Shown: one piece after another, positions 44,109-56,200 of the stretch
How positions within the stretch are numbered: the first letter of the stretch is position 1
Layout: every line of letters begins with the position of its first letter
Assembly (NCBI GenBank): GCA_026770025.1
Contig: JAMXDE010000008.1
Location: 2,604,001-2,668,000 of the forward strand
From: Craspedostauros australis
Taxonomy: Eukaryota; Bacillariophyta; Bacillariophyceae; Mastogloiales; Achnanthaceae
Direction: 5' to 3'
DNA length: 64,000 nt
Made by a program: the position numbers and the translations under genes
Notes under the pieces: model-generated
Seen by the model: the letters and a program-made list of their open reading frames with translations, nothing else
What the model was told of the DNA's origin: nothing
Database searches by the model: none

Positions 44109-47100
44109 CAGCTGGATGCTTGAGGTTGAATGGAGTCCAATGGTGTCAAGGCTTCCTGTTGCTTGCGCGAGGCCACCACAACATTGCTCCAACACTCTTT
44201 CCAACGCCAACAATCATACACTTCTCAAAGGATCTCTGCCCATTGAATGTAGAGGAAAGATCCCAACCTGGATGCCAACGCCGGAACTGGTACAAGGATG
44301 GATGATCTTCATGGATGAATAGATGGGTGGGTGGGTCCTGTGCTGCGGCCAATATGGCATGCCCACCACCAAAGCAGATGCCCCATGAGTGAAGTTGCCA
44401 AAGCTGCAATCTTGAATTCAACCCATATTGCAGGCCACAGTGGTGACTGTGACCAACAGCAGCATGTTTATGCCATTGTAATCATCATCGTCATTTTTGT
44501 TATTGGTTTGCTGTGATGTGCGCATGTGTTGCATATGACCAGTGTGCCAAGTATTGCGTACATTTGTAGCGTGAGCTCATCCTGCTAGCTAACACAGACC
44601 TGTGGGTACGTGTACTCGGCAACAGCACCGATGCCATTGTCGATCTTGATGCCAATGTTGTTGTTGTTGTTTTCTGGTGTCACACAAAGACCCAGAATCT
44701 CGCTCACAACTGTGTTCACAAAGTCACAGCCGACGACATGATACCAAAACGGATACTACCGACAGAAGTATCTCAACAGCCAACTGCTGTGTCGCCGTTC
44801 ACATCAAAGGAACACTTCTGTCCTTGTTTTGTTGGGATTTTGTAGAAAACAATTTTGTCAATTTTGCGTATGTCTTGGTACTATTGCGGTAATACTAGTA
44901 CTAAACGACAACAATACTGAGCATACGATAGTCCCATCGCAACGATATCATGAACGTATCGGTCGGAATCGTCGTTCAGTTACGACAATGCAGTTTGTCA
45001 CCTGGAGATACTCAAACGGAGATACTGCACGTAAATAATTGCAGTTTATTTGCTCAATACGTGATTTCTGAGAAAGTGTCAAAGTTCCACAATTCCTCGT
45101 GCGAAACCAACCACGCAATCCCGCCACCTCTGTCAGCGTTCACAACGAGAATCAATCGGACACGGAACAGATCGTCTGCGTCACACGGTACCAAATGAGA
45201 ACCCCAAGCGCAACAAAGCTGGGGAAAATTGACCCAAACTCCCCTCAATTCACCCTTCAATGGGATGGCTTGCTCGTCGAAGTGATAAAGTCTAAGCCAT
45301 TTGATTGGCTGGGGTCGCCGGCCATGCCAAAAAATAGCCACTCGAACCCCTCTAATACGCATGGCAGAGTTGTGGCACAAAGAATCGGCATTGGATGACT
45401 GTGGTGGTGCAGGTTGTGTTCTTGATTCTGCCGCGACGATGCCTCTACCTGATGATACTATCAAGAAACATGACATCCTTCCGCAGAAGTACAAGTAGCC
45501 AACAGCGTCGGTCAAACGACAACATGAGCACCACATGGACATGGTGGCCACGAAGGGGTGAGGACAGAACAGAAGCACTGAGACTTTTCCTTGAATCACA
45601 GTGGAGTCCAGAGACAATTGTTGACGAACATCCCTTTCTGCCTCTTTCATGACACCGTCGTCGAGATCACATTTCGTGTGGTGCAGCTGCATCTGGTCGA
45701 GGGGACTCTCCTTTGTACTCGTCGTTCGTCGCTCGCCGATCGGAGATGGCGCTCATGTGATGCAAGTTACAGTTCGAGTAGCCGTATGGTCTTATCGTGT
45801 ACTCGTACCACCCTCGCCAGGCACAGCCACACACGGATGTATGCATTTCGCATGCTCGTGCCTGGCGAGCAGAAAATGAGAAGCGAGTTATACCTCGGCA
45901 TTCCACCATGGCGCTCCTGATCGGCATACCTGTGACAGTCATGCTGCAGCACCCTGACAGAATACTTGTGCTGCGTATCCGCACCGTGGATCGGAACTGG
46001 GGAGGGAGGGAGTCGCGTTGTGTTGATGACAACAGCGTCTGCATCCTGTTTGGACCAGATTCTGTCCCCTTTCCTGATGTGGCAGGTACTTTCTTCCGCC
46101 ATGGCCTGCAGCATTCAAACAACTAGCCTCCAGGATTCTGAGAATGTCTCTCACCATGATCGCTCAAAGCCCAACGACCACGAACAAGGGCCACCGCCGC
46201 GCAGATCCAACGACGACTTTGTTGTTGTGGTACGCGCGAGATGTGTGTCAGCGTGGCATGGGTGCGAGTTGAGGGGACTCTGTGCATACTCATGGACTCG
46301 TGGTCCAGATAGTTCGCAAGTTCCAACCAGTGGACGAAGATGTGGCAACACACACGCACACACACGAACGCAACGAACAATCAGATCATCCCGGAAATCT
46401 TGGAGTCCGTAATCGAGAGTTAGTCTGTGCACTGCAGTGCACATAGATGTGCGCAAAAAATGTGAGCGATAGACATCTTGCGGACGATGAACCCGTGAAT
46501 GGACATGTCGCACTGAATGGAACACGGGCGAGTGATCCAAGGCGGCAATCGATGCCATCGATGATCTGCACTTATGCCTCCACCTTGCTGAAAGCTTCCT
46601 CGCGGCGAAAGAGAGTTAACCTTCTGTAGTCATTGTTATTCGTGACTACGATTGAAAGGCGATGGCGCCTTGATAGGATCAGCGCTTCGATTTATCCACC
46701 CCCAAGATTCCGTGGTCATCCTGTTGTGTCCTTCGACTCATAACGCAGCGTTTGCCACCTCCTTGTGTGGTGTCTACGAGACGCGCCTTGTCTGTTCTTT
46801 CGCGCACTGGCTGGAGTGACATTTTCAAAGTCTTAGTTGCAACCGAAATCGTAGGCGTTGGCATGCGGCAATCCCTTTATTATCAACGGGTACAAGGACG
46901 ACTAGCGTGGACATAAGGGCAAAGCAAACAAAAAAGTCGAACACTACCAACTCGACGGAATTCCCGAACCAACCAACAACCCACTTCCTACCTCACAACC
47001 ATCTTGGACAAGACCAAGACAGAGCACGCGATACGCGGTGGCGACGAAACAATCCCACAACCAAAACCAAAACAAGACACGGGGGCTGTTAACCGGCTAC

Positions 47101-47632
47101 GCGTGGCTCGTGGTCAGGTAGCTCCTGTGGCTTGTGTATTCAGTTTCGTGTTCGTGCCAGAACTTCGCTGGCACACGCGTGTACTTTGCAAGGGTCCGTG
47201 ATTTAACGCAGTACTGGTTCCTGCGCGGGAAACAGAGCAGGAGGCACCCGAAACAACAGGGCAAAACATGGTACAAAAACAAAAGAGAGAGAGAGAATCG
47301 TCCAGTTCCCGTAGGTCGGACCACGACGAACAGCAAGACACAAGCACGAACAGGAGACAAACAAACCAAAACGCCAAGGAAAGAAGCAAGCGGGGACGGG
47401 TGGCAAGAAAGAGAGAGAGAGAGAGACACACAACCCAACCAACACAATCACAAACAGACCATCCAGCAACCAGCAACCAAGAACGAGCCACCCCCAGCCA
47501 ACAAGCAACCAAACAGCCATAACATCACCCCTCCACACACCTCAAACATCTCCCTCGCCTCAATCCGCAAGAGGCAACCAACAAACAACTCAAACACCCT
47601 AATCAACAGAGGAAGCACTCCGCTCCGCATCA
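44109..47632. other. Gene-free stretch upstream of the polyQ gene
   Basis: No convincing gene on either strand. Purine-rich (GA)n tracts occur near 47284 and 47412 and CA-rich sequence from 47430 to 47600; the last part probably holds the 5' UTR and promoter of the gene at 47633. Confidence 0.55.
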
Positions 47633-48511
47633 ATGGACCATTCATCCGAACCCATGGCTGACGCCGTCTCACTGAACCTCCCAGCGCTCTCGCTCGATGC
47701 CATGAACAACCTCAGCAGCGCAAACGACGTCGTCGACCATGGTGATAGCTCATGCCAGCCCATGCCAATGGACTTCGACACGCAGCAGCAACAACAACAA
47801 CAGCAGCAGCAGTGGAACAACATGAATGCGCAGATGTACACGAACGTGAACATGAACTTGGACCTGAACCAGCTGCCACCCCAGCTCCAGCAGCAGTACC
47901 AGCAGCAGTACCAACAGCAGTTCTATCAATACCAACAGCAGCAGCAGCAAGGATTGGAGCTGGGACTGAGCGAAGGCAAGAGACGGGTGAGATTCGATTC
48001 CTCCGCTGCAAACACGAAGACTCACGGAGTGTGCGGAGCCAGAGTGCTGGGTCATGTCCGGAATTGCGCCAACATGCCCAAGGAAGAGCGGTCGCAGATC
48101 TGGTTCCGGCACTCGGAGATCAAGTCGTTCAAGCGCTACGCCAAGCGACAGGTCACGGCCAGGCTCAAGGGCAAGCCGTGGACCAACGAATGGGACGACA
48201 CACTCCGTGGCCTCGAGATCTACTTCCCAGACCGCGAACGTGCGCACAGACACAACATGAAGCACATCCTCAACGTCTGCCGCGAACACAAGGGCAACGC
48301 CGACCTCATTGCTCGCGAAGCCCAGAAGTTCAGCGCGGAGTCCGCTAACATCGCCATGCTTTCCGGCACACACGATGCCGGCGAAGCGTTCAATTCGGGC
48401 GGCACTAGCATCGCGAAGGCCATCGAGTCCGCAACCAACGCGCAGCTGTGCGCGGCTCAGCGTCGCTCATCGCCTGCCCAGGCACCGTCGCAGCCAGAAC
48501 GTCGTGCCTAG
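47633..48511 (+). CDS. PolyQ protein of the diatom KRxRF/RGLE family
   Basis: Single exon, 292 residues, with a true ATG at 47633. The N-terminal part is low complexity: a run of ten Gln (51-60) and a second Gln/Tyr-rich run (84-106). Then comes the block KRRVRF (116-121), HVRNCANMPKEERSQIWF (141-158), a helical basic segment to about 180, DDTLRGLEIYFPDRERAHRH (188-206), and a further helical part with LIAREAQKFSAESANIAML. To my knowledge this order (K-R-x-R-F, then I-W-[FY], then R-G-L-E with flanking Arg) is that of a large family of uncharacterised proteins in diatom genomes. The function is unknown. The polyQ tract suggests a nuclear or RNA-associated protein, but that is a guess. No intron is needed. 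Confidence 0.75.
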   Translation: MDHSSEPMADAVSLNLPALSLDAMNNLSSANDVVDHGDSSCQPMPMDFDTQQQQQQQQQQWNNMNAQMYTNVNMNLDLNQLPPQLQQQYQQQYQQQFYQYQQQQQQGLELGLSEGKRRVRFDSSAANTKTHGVCGARVLGHVRNCANMPKEERSQIWFRHSEIKSFKRYAKRQVTARLKGKPWTNEWDDTLRGLEIYFPDRERAHRHNMKHILNVCREHKGNADLIAREAQKFSAESANIAMLSGTHDAGEAFNSGGTSIAKAIESATNAQLCAAQRRSSPAQAPSQPERRA

Positions 48512-50382
48512 AGACATATCCTCACGCACGTACACACAGACACACACACGCACACACACATAATCTCATACCTATCTATCCCTACATACTAATACACACC
48601 TACAGACAAATAAGCACAAGGACAAAGACAAGCACAGTGGAGCAAAGCAGACAGTGAACAACGGCAACTCTTGTGCCGGGATGAAAGGCCACATTGGTTC
48701 ACCACACAACCAAACCAAGGCCATCTGCGGTATCATATCGCATGCAAACAACACGGGATACGACTAGAGTATGGTACACAAGTGGAAATACATGCTCCGC
48801 TCTTCCGACCCATACTCCGCATCTTGGCTGCCTCGCATCCATCCCAATACGAGCACAGCATAGAGGAGTCCTATACAGCAAATCACGAACTAATACACCA
48901 CACAATAGAAACACTAGCATCATGAATTCAACCTAACCACCGTACACAGCTGGCTGCGTGCCACTACGAGATAGTAGACGAAGTGCTCCGCGACAACACA
49001 TCACCCAAAGGGTTCGGCAAACCAGTTAGTCGACGTCACGGATTCAGTTGCTCTAGTTTCTTGTCGAATTCGTTTTCCTTTTCGCCATCGTCTCGTCATG
49101 TCTATCATCACGACTCGTGCGTTGCCTCCCCTCGCGAACATGCCTCATTCCGTCGCTCTGCCATCTCTTCGCCTCATGGCTTCCTAAATTCCTCTTGGAA
49201 CCAAACACTCATCGCCAGCATCAACGTTAGCATCGACATCAACAACAGCAGCACCGCCGGCATCATCTTCAACCAAAGGACAATGTGTTAGAGTGTTATA
49301 GCATGGCAGCAGCCAATAGCCGCAATAGTAACAATAGCAACAAGGGATATCCACACCAACAACAGCAGCAAAACCAGGCGCAACAAGAAGTCGCTCGACA
49401 GGGGCATCATCATTGGTTACTGCTGACGTCGTCCCCAACCATGGGTCGAAGAGCAGAGCAGGAACGAAGTCCGAGGTATGATAGAGCAGGGTGCCCGAGT
49501 CACAAGGTCCTCTATTCGCCAGCATAGTCGTACAACTACTCTCAACGAGTACGGCAGTCTACTATTGTCCCCACGAACTACGCCATGCTCTTCATAGTTC
49601 ATCACAGCCGAAAGCGATTCCTATCTTGCAGAGCCTCGCGCGATTGCTGGCGCCACCACCGCAACTTTGGGACGACAACTCGAACTGCCGGCTCCAACAT
49701 CCTCCTCCTTTCTTGCTTCGTTCTTGTGTCCGTGTCTTACTCTGCGAAATCATCCTCTCTCCAACTCTTGGCGCCATTTTCACACTGGCATTCCCTCCTC
49801 TCGGCGAAGCCAGAAATTCTGAAATGTCGTATCCATGTCGCTATCTTCATCCACACAAGCCCGCAACGTCATGGCCATCCGCTCGTGGCTTGTGTTTGCT
49901 CGTGTTCTTTCCCTCAACGCGATGCGGCGACCACCGCGAGATGAGCGTATGAATGCTACCGCCTATGTCAAGATCTGGACAACCGGATAAATCGGGAGAA
50001 AACTCGGATGATCTGGCTCCCTCCAGTTCTGCAATAGCCCTTGCACCATGCCGTGACTAATGGTCATTTTGGACAGAACGCTTCACAGACATTCCATTGG
50101 CCTACAGCTTAACTATTGGACATCAACGGCAAAATTTGATATTTTGGTTACAGACTATTTTACGAACACTTTGACGGACGCAATCGGACTTTCGTGGTTG
50201 AAGTTTGGAATTGTGTTCGTCAACGCACGCACACGCTTGACAACACAACTCCAACGAAGATCCGCAGATGTGGATGCGCGCCACTTTCCAACGAGACGAT
50301 CGATCCACCATCATCACGGTTCAGTCCATCATCGATTCTCGACTCTGACGCACGCCCACGAAGAGTAGTACATACGCACCAT
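48512..50382. other. Intergenic region between two plus-strand genes
   Basis: Directly after the stop is a (CA)n-rich tract (48535-48560), probably in the 3' UTR. No gene recognised in the rest. Confidence 0.55.
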
Positions 50383-51717
50383 ATGATCCGTCTCGCCAAC
50401 GCAATCGCATTGCATCTGGCTTCCTTCGCATCACTGTCATCAACGTCGGCCTTGCTATTGGCGGCGCCGTCATTGACGCTCATCAAGCCATGCCAGGCAC
50501 TCGCGTTCTCTCCTCATCCGCCGCCTCGCTTTGATCACTTCAGCGAGGAACTGGTCGGGGGTTGGGATTATGCTCTGGATATCGTTGGTGGTGGTATCGT
50601 TGGTCGTGGCGGCGTTGGTGGTGGTGGCACAGCCAATTCCGCCGCTGCGTCAGAAGATACCACATTGGAAGATGACGATGGTTCACCAAATGCGTTCGAC
50701 GTTCAGCACTTCAAGGTCGAGGAAGTGATGAGGAGCTGCGGCGGTGCCGTCCAGGGCATCCGGGATCTGGATCCGTTGCAGACAGTTGCTGGTGGCGATG
50801 AGCCACAGGCTACAACAGCGCCACCAGCACCAGCACCAGCACAGCTGACGTACCTGAACCGTGCCAACGATGGCTTCGCGTTCACCGACGATGGCAGCTA
50901 CACTGTGGGGCCGGTGGTATTGTGGACACCTGGCAAGGACAAATCGGCGAGCACGAGCGCATTCCAATCCAACCATTCCTTCGGCAAGTGCAGAGTCGTC
51001 GTGTCATGCGAAGTCACAGTGAGCGACGCAAACGAAACGAGCAATGACGCTTCACGCGACGGCAACGGCGTCGGCGTTCAAACCATGGTCACAAGCGCAA
51101 TTCAATGCAAGAAACCAGCTTGTGGCGATCGAGAGTTGAGCGCCGTGGAGGTAATGACAGGAGAAACAGCGGCAGCAGTGCCGGCAGCGGTCGATGAGTG
51201 TACGCAGCTGGTGCCAACGGTGGTGGTGAACAAGGTGATCAAATGTTCCATGCCATCCCTCTCCCAACCATGGATGCTGCAGCGCGTCAAGTGGGAACGC
51301 ATGAAGCAGAGCAGCGCTATTGCTTCTCTTACGTGCAGTGATCACGATGGCGATAGTGGCGACGCCAATGCAATGCCAGATCCTACTGACAACACACCAG
51401 AACGCCCAATATCCAAGGAACCTGCAACAAAGCAGCGCCCGTTCGTGGCGTGGACGGCGGTCCAATCGATCCAGGAAATATCCAAGCGCTATGTCTGCTC
51501 CAGCAACGGTGACGATGGCCATGTGACATCACTGCTCACATGCAGCAGTAGGAGCAGTAACAGCGATGGCAGCAGCAATGGGGGTGATCAAGTATTCGTG
51601 TCCGGCGCTGCGTGCACTGAATCTGGCGCAGTCAAGTCCGCGATTCGACAGTACGCATGTGATGGGAAACTCATCGCTGTCCTAATGATCGAGGGCTCTC
51701 TCAAAGCCTATCTGTAG
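50383..51717 (+). CDS. Unknown protein with an N-terminal targeting sequence, possibly plastid-directed
   Basis: 444 residues from the ATG at 50383; the open frame extends 63 codons upstream, but without the features of a mature start. The N-terminus (MIRLANAIALHLASFASLSSTSALLLAA) is hydrophobic like a signal peptide and is followed by CQALAFSPHPPPRF. ALA-FSP resembles the diatom ASA-FAP plastid-import motif, where Phe follows the cleavage site. The mature part starts FDHFSEELVGGWDY, has Gly- and Ser-rich inserts, and contains VEEVMRSCGGAVQGIRDL and YLNRANDGFAFTDDGSYTVGPVVLW. These look like a conserved core, perhaps a small beta-barrel (lipocalin/CpcS-like is one thought). I cannot name the function. 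Many long Ser/Asp/Asn-rich inserts (near 450-470 of the open frame, for example) suggest expanded loops. A (GA)n tract begins 4 bases after the stop. Confidence 0.6.
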   Translation: MIRLANAIALHLASFASLSSTSALLLAAPSLTLIKPCQALAFSPHPPPRFDHFSEELVGGWDYALDIVGGGIVGRGGVGGGGTANSAAASEDTTLEDDDGSPNAFDVQHFKVEEVMRSCGGAVQGIRDLDPLQTVAGGDEPQATTAPPAPAPAQLTYLNRANDGFAFTDDGSYTVGPVVLWTPGKDKSASTSAFQSNHSFGKCRVVVSCEVTVSDANETSNDASRDGNGVGVQTMVTSAIQCKKPACGDRELSAVEVMTGETAAAVPAAVDECTQLVPTVVVNKVIKCSMPSLSQPWMLQRVKWERMKQSSAIASLTCSDHDGDSGDANAMPDPTDNTPERPISKEPATKQRPFVAWTAVQSIQEISKRYVCSSNGDDGHVTSLLTCSSRSSNSDGSSNGGDQVFVSGAACTESGAVKSAIRQYACDGKLIAVLMIEGSLKAYL

Positions 51718-51720
51718 GTA

Positions 51721-51738
51721 GAGAGAGAGAGAGAGAGA
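51721..51738. repeat. (GA)n microsatellite just after a stop codon
   Basis: Nine GA units starting 4 bases after the stop of the preceding gene, so in its 3' UTR. A comparable AG/CT tract lies 60 bases after the HSF gene. Confidence 0.9.
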
Positions 51739-51950
51739 TGCCTTCGATGTTTGCCTTTACTGGTAGAGAGCAGTAACCTTCACAAGCTGATCTAAGCAGA
51801 CTGGTACAGTAGAGTACTCTACTGGCTGCGAGGGCGACCTTGCTCTCTGCATCTTTCTCTCATGTTATTACACACGTACTGGAGTGCTTGCAGTACGTTA
51901 TTTGTCACACTTGACTTGTGATTCCGCTCGTAAGATGTAACACAGAGCAC

Positions 51951-53239
51951 TCACAGAGCACGACACTTGGCCGCCATCTCATCGATTCGAAGGTTCCAGT
52001 ACTTGCACCGTATCTGATCGTGCTCCTCCATCAACCCTTTGCATAGGGCCATTGCCAGCTCCAGCGCTGCCTTGTCGCCCTTCATCTCCAATAAATCGAT
52101 ACGCGCCGAAGTCAGGTTCACGCAGCTGTCTGGTGACTTGTCGGCCTGCGTCAACATCGCACGCAGCCCCGCCGCTTGCGTCTCGTACTCCTCGACCAGG
52201 TCCGTCGTCTTGTCGACTCGCCATTGCTCCTTCACGATGCCCACCAAATATCTCCACGGGCTTTCGTTGAAGGGATCCAGGTTGGCCCCGGCTCCGATGG
52301 CAAAATCGCACTCTCCCCTCGCAACCTCATAGGTCAGCGCATCCTTCTTTCCACGGTGCACCGAAAACCAACGCTGATTCCAGGCAGAATTGTTTCTGGG
52401 GTCGTCATCGATGAGCCGCTTCGCGAAGTCCATCTCGCTCTTCCATTGCTCCTCGTCATTGGCTGCCGACACCACCCACTGGCGGTGGGACCACGCGTGG
52501 TAGTTCTTGCCATCCTCATCGAGGACGTCCGCGATGTACTCCAGCTCGCTCTTCACAAAATCCTTCAGCGACGGGCACTTCTCGAGCAGCGCGCGTCGGT
52601 GGTACCATATCTGGTAATTCTTGGGATTGTCCCCGCCCAACGACGCTGCGAGGTCGAGGTCCTGCTGGATCGTGCCGCCGTCCTCCGCGCGGCCAAGCGC
52701 GGACAGGCATTGTCTCCGGAAATGCCAGACGGTGTAATTCGCAGGATTCAACCGCAGGCACAGCCCCGTCAGCCGAAGTGATCGTTCTGAACACCAAAGA
52801 CACAAACGCACACCATTGGAAGTGTGAAGTAATACATACGCAAGTCACAGAATACCAAGAAGCAGTAAAGTTAGAACAATGGTAGGATAGCAGAGCAAGA
52901 GCATGATGATGCTGTGATGCAGCCATCAGCATATCAGCATATCAGCATGAAACCACGCATACTCGTACGTATTGCACGAGGCATCCATCTCCATAGCATG
53001 GCGGTTCGTGAGTGCGTCATGGCATTCAACGTGACAGCCAATGATTCCCCTCCGATGAACAACAACCGACCCTTACCGCTGAGTTCCTTCGTTTGCCACA
53101 TGGCCCTCATGTAGTCATATGCCGTCGTGAAGACCTGTGGGTATGCGATCGCGCACACAGGCTCCGGTCCGTCCTTCTGAGGCACCGGAGTCACATCGTG
53201 GAAGACATCCGGCAACTCCTGAATCCCAATGGTGGCCAT
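51951..53239 (-). CDS. FNTA: Protein farnesyltransferase/geranylgeranyltransferase type-1, alpha subunit
   Basis: The alpha subunit shared by protein farnesyltransferase and GGTase-I, which attach prenyl groups to CaaX proteins in the cytosol. Exon 1 is 53239-53077 and exon 2 is 52786-51951, giving 332 residues. The intron (53076-52787) begins GTAAGG and ends TTCAG, splitting a Glu codon after its first base and joining KELS to ERSLRLTG. PPTA repeats are plain: NPANYTVWHFRR (about 68-79), NPKNYQIWYHRRALL, DGKNYHAWSHRQWVV, DPRNNSAWNQRWFSV and NPFNESPWRYL, then CKYWNLRI near the end. The length matches the family. The start MATIGIQELPDVFHD was chosen because it opens a normal N-terminus; an in-frame upstream ATG would add a PVPVPVPV repeat encoded by a hexanucleotide microsatellite. 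RabGGTase alpha is the alternative but usually carries extra domains. Confidence 0.88.
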
Positions 53240-53250
53240 GATTGAAGCGG

Positions 53251-53286
53251 GCACAAGCACAGGCACAGGCACAGGCACAGGCACAG
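53251..53286. repeat. (CACAGG)n hexanucleotide repeat just upstream of the FNTA start
   Basis: About six units of GGCACA/GCACAG lie 12 bases upstream of the chosen FNTA ATG. On the minus strand they would encode Pro-Val repeats in the same frame as the gene. Confidence 0.85.
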
Positions 53287-56200
53287 TCGAAGTTGGTTGT
53301 TGCTATCTTTACCACCTCGGGTTGATCGCAATGCGCTTATGAGCAGAGTGGAGTCCTCTTGCGTCTTCTGTTGCTAAGTGTGTGATCTCGGTGATGCGGA
53401 GACTGTTGCGATCATGGCGGTGGTACTCCTGCTCTCTTGTGTTGCTGTGACAACTGTTCGGGAACTGGATTACTTGATCCCAAGGAAATTCGAAGACATA
53501 TACTTCCCACATGATACCCATTGTATTGATATACTCTGAAAACGAAAGAGATACCAATCAACGCCTGTACTAGTGGAACGAATATAGAAGAAGGAACCAG
53601 TCGAATGTATCGAGTTGTATCATCCGGAAACGCGAACACGACGCAAACACAAGAAACCAGGGACCACTCTCGCGAAATGTTCGACGAGTGATGGTTCAAG
53701 GAGAAGACGGTGTCGCGACGCACGGTTTCTCACATGGGTTCTCTCTCTTGTCTTCCTTTGTGCGTCGCCAAACACAGACACAGCCTGTTGGGTCATGATG
53801 AGTGGGATGTGTGCTCGTGTTGTTCATGCTACCGGCTGCACAGAAGCAACAGGAACTTAGATCGTGATCTATCACGAGTTTGTGTGGAGTCCTCAACTCT
53901 TTGCATGTACGGCTATTCGTCGAGCATGGTATTCTCGAGTAGTCGCATGGTTGCTCGTGCTTGTACCATACCTTGTGTTTCATCTGGCGAGCGTGCTCCG
54001 CGAGCTTCAATGTGAAACTGCGTGGAGCGTGCCGTTCTCTTCTGTTCCAATTGGACACCATCGCAACTCTTCCTGGGCAGTAATCGTATGACTCTCCATT
54101 ACGGCACCAATCAATCTGGCGCTCTTGTGGAACAAAGCGCATGCTATGATGCTTGACGGGCGTGGTCCTTGTTTGGTAGGGTGCACCAGAGCGCACCAGT
54201 TAGCGGTCTCTTCTGGTCGTGTCGTGTTGTGTTACGTCATGGGCAGGGAGGTGGAGCCTGCCGTAAGTTCTAAGCCCCAGAGGTTTCAGCTTAATCTCCT
54301 CCCGCGAGTCATCCGGCAAAGACTCGGGTGCAACTGCACCTTGGGAGGCTGAAATGTTCTCATCGTGTTCATTCACCATCAATCAAATTCCACGCGAAAA
54401 GGGCAACACTGTCAATTGGCGTCACTCATGGATGTCATTGCACGTTTGTCTGTCGAGAACACTGAATTCGCGTGATGGGCAAGGCAGCGCAGATCACAGC
54501 ACAGTACTCGTTTGCATGGTAGCATTTCAGGGCATGTTTGTGCGTGTTCTTTGGTGGAGCAGACTGCCGCTGCCTGGGTTCCCCATTCCTATTCTAAGGA
54601 TAGATCAGTAGCGGCAATGAGAGAAGGATGTTTGATTCTCTCGCGACGTAGTGTTACATCGACGCCTCCTCCTACCATAGCACGACCTGCTCCACCCCGC
54701 TCGTTCGACCTCTGATGGACTGAAACAACATCGTTCGCGAAAGGTGCAGACCGTTGTGCTCCAAATCCGCCCCTGGAACTGACAATGGCGATGGTGCGAA
54801 ATGCCGCGCCGCTCCTCGGACACTTGCAGTGCGTCTGATTTCATTTGTGTGTGCGAGTGCGGCATCACAGGCCTCCTTTGGCCGGGCTGGTGTGATGTGT
54901 GATCGATGCTGCGCAACGAAGAATAAAAAAGATATGCACTTGTATTGGTGTATTCGTCGGGGGTGGTTTGCTGATGTACAGACTCCACTCGTCCTCGTTA
55001 GACAGCACAGGCGATGATGAGAAGTGAACAACCTGTGGCTGGTTCATTGGAACATGAAGCCAATCCGGAGACCGCTCGTGTGTATTACACACATTCAATG
55101 CGCTTACTCCGACATGTCGACAGGACTAGAATCGACGATGCATCAGAGAAGATCAACACACATCGCAATGGCATATGTATTCAGGCGGACATGAATGCAG
55201 CGGGATCCGACGCCCTGCTATCATTCAATTATCGGTTTGATGTTGATCAAGTTGCGGCACTGATTCTCTGGTTTCTTCCTTGTGGTTTCGTGTGGCTTCA
55301 CGCCATCACGTTCCAACAATAGTACTTTAGGAACCCGCGCCACAGGCACCTCGTTAACTGCGCGCTTCAATCAGACTTTTTGTTCCTCTTCACAGAAAGT
55401 AGAATGCATAATGCCTCAACAACAGAAATATCGTGGCAATTGCACTTTGTCATTGTGGTGGTGTGTTGGGGGCCTGTTGTGATGGTGTTATGCGGTGGTT
55501 CGCTTCGGAGTTGGTCGCGTACGTTTGGGCATAGTAGCGACAGTGCCACCGAGGAACCGGCGATGGCGGCAGCAAAAACGTTTCACCACACGCTCCGATT
55601 GTGCTCGTCGTCCACTTTATTTTCTTCTCCCCCACAGCGCGGCCAGACTCTGTCTCTCCTCTCTTGTCGGAAAGGAGAGGTCGCCGTGGCAGCACTCTAC
55701 ATCCGAGCCACTGCACTTGTATTATGCGTGATTGTTGCGAGACTACAGCGCGATGTAGAGGAATCGTCAGAAGAGTTCGAACTGACTCCAGTTGCTGTGT
55801 CGGCCCTCTCCGTACCAGCGCGCATGCGGGTGCCATGGTGTGCAATACGAGCAAATGCACCACTCAGATGGGGGAGTGCTCCCAGTTCGTGCGACACCAA
55901 GGACTTGCTCATTGCTCTCGCCATACCAACAAGCCACAACATATTATATGTTCGCATGGTACCATACATGCTCGTTGCGTAACATGTAATAGAATTATTC
56001 TATATAAAATTGCAAAGTATTGTACAATATTATACAATCAATACAATATCATGCGAGCTATTAAAGTAGAGTCGGTGCGAGTGCTTTATATATGCATGGC
56101 CATTGTAGCGTCGTGCCATTGCATCCGAAGCGGGATGCCGAGAGAGGTCTGAGTTATGCATTTACTTTCAAGATCATCTCAGCATCTGGGCACGCACATA

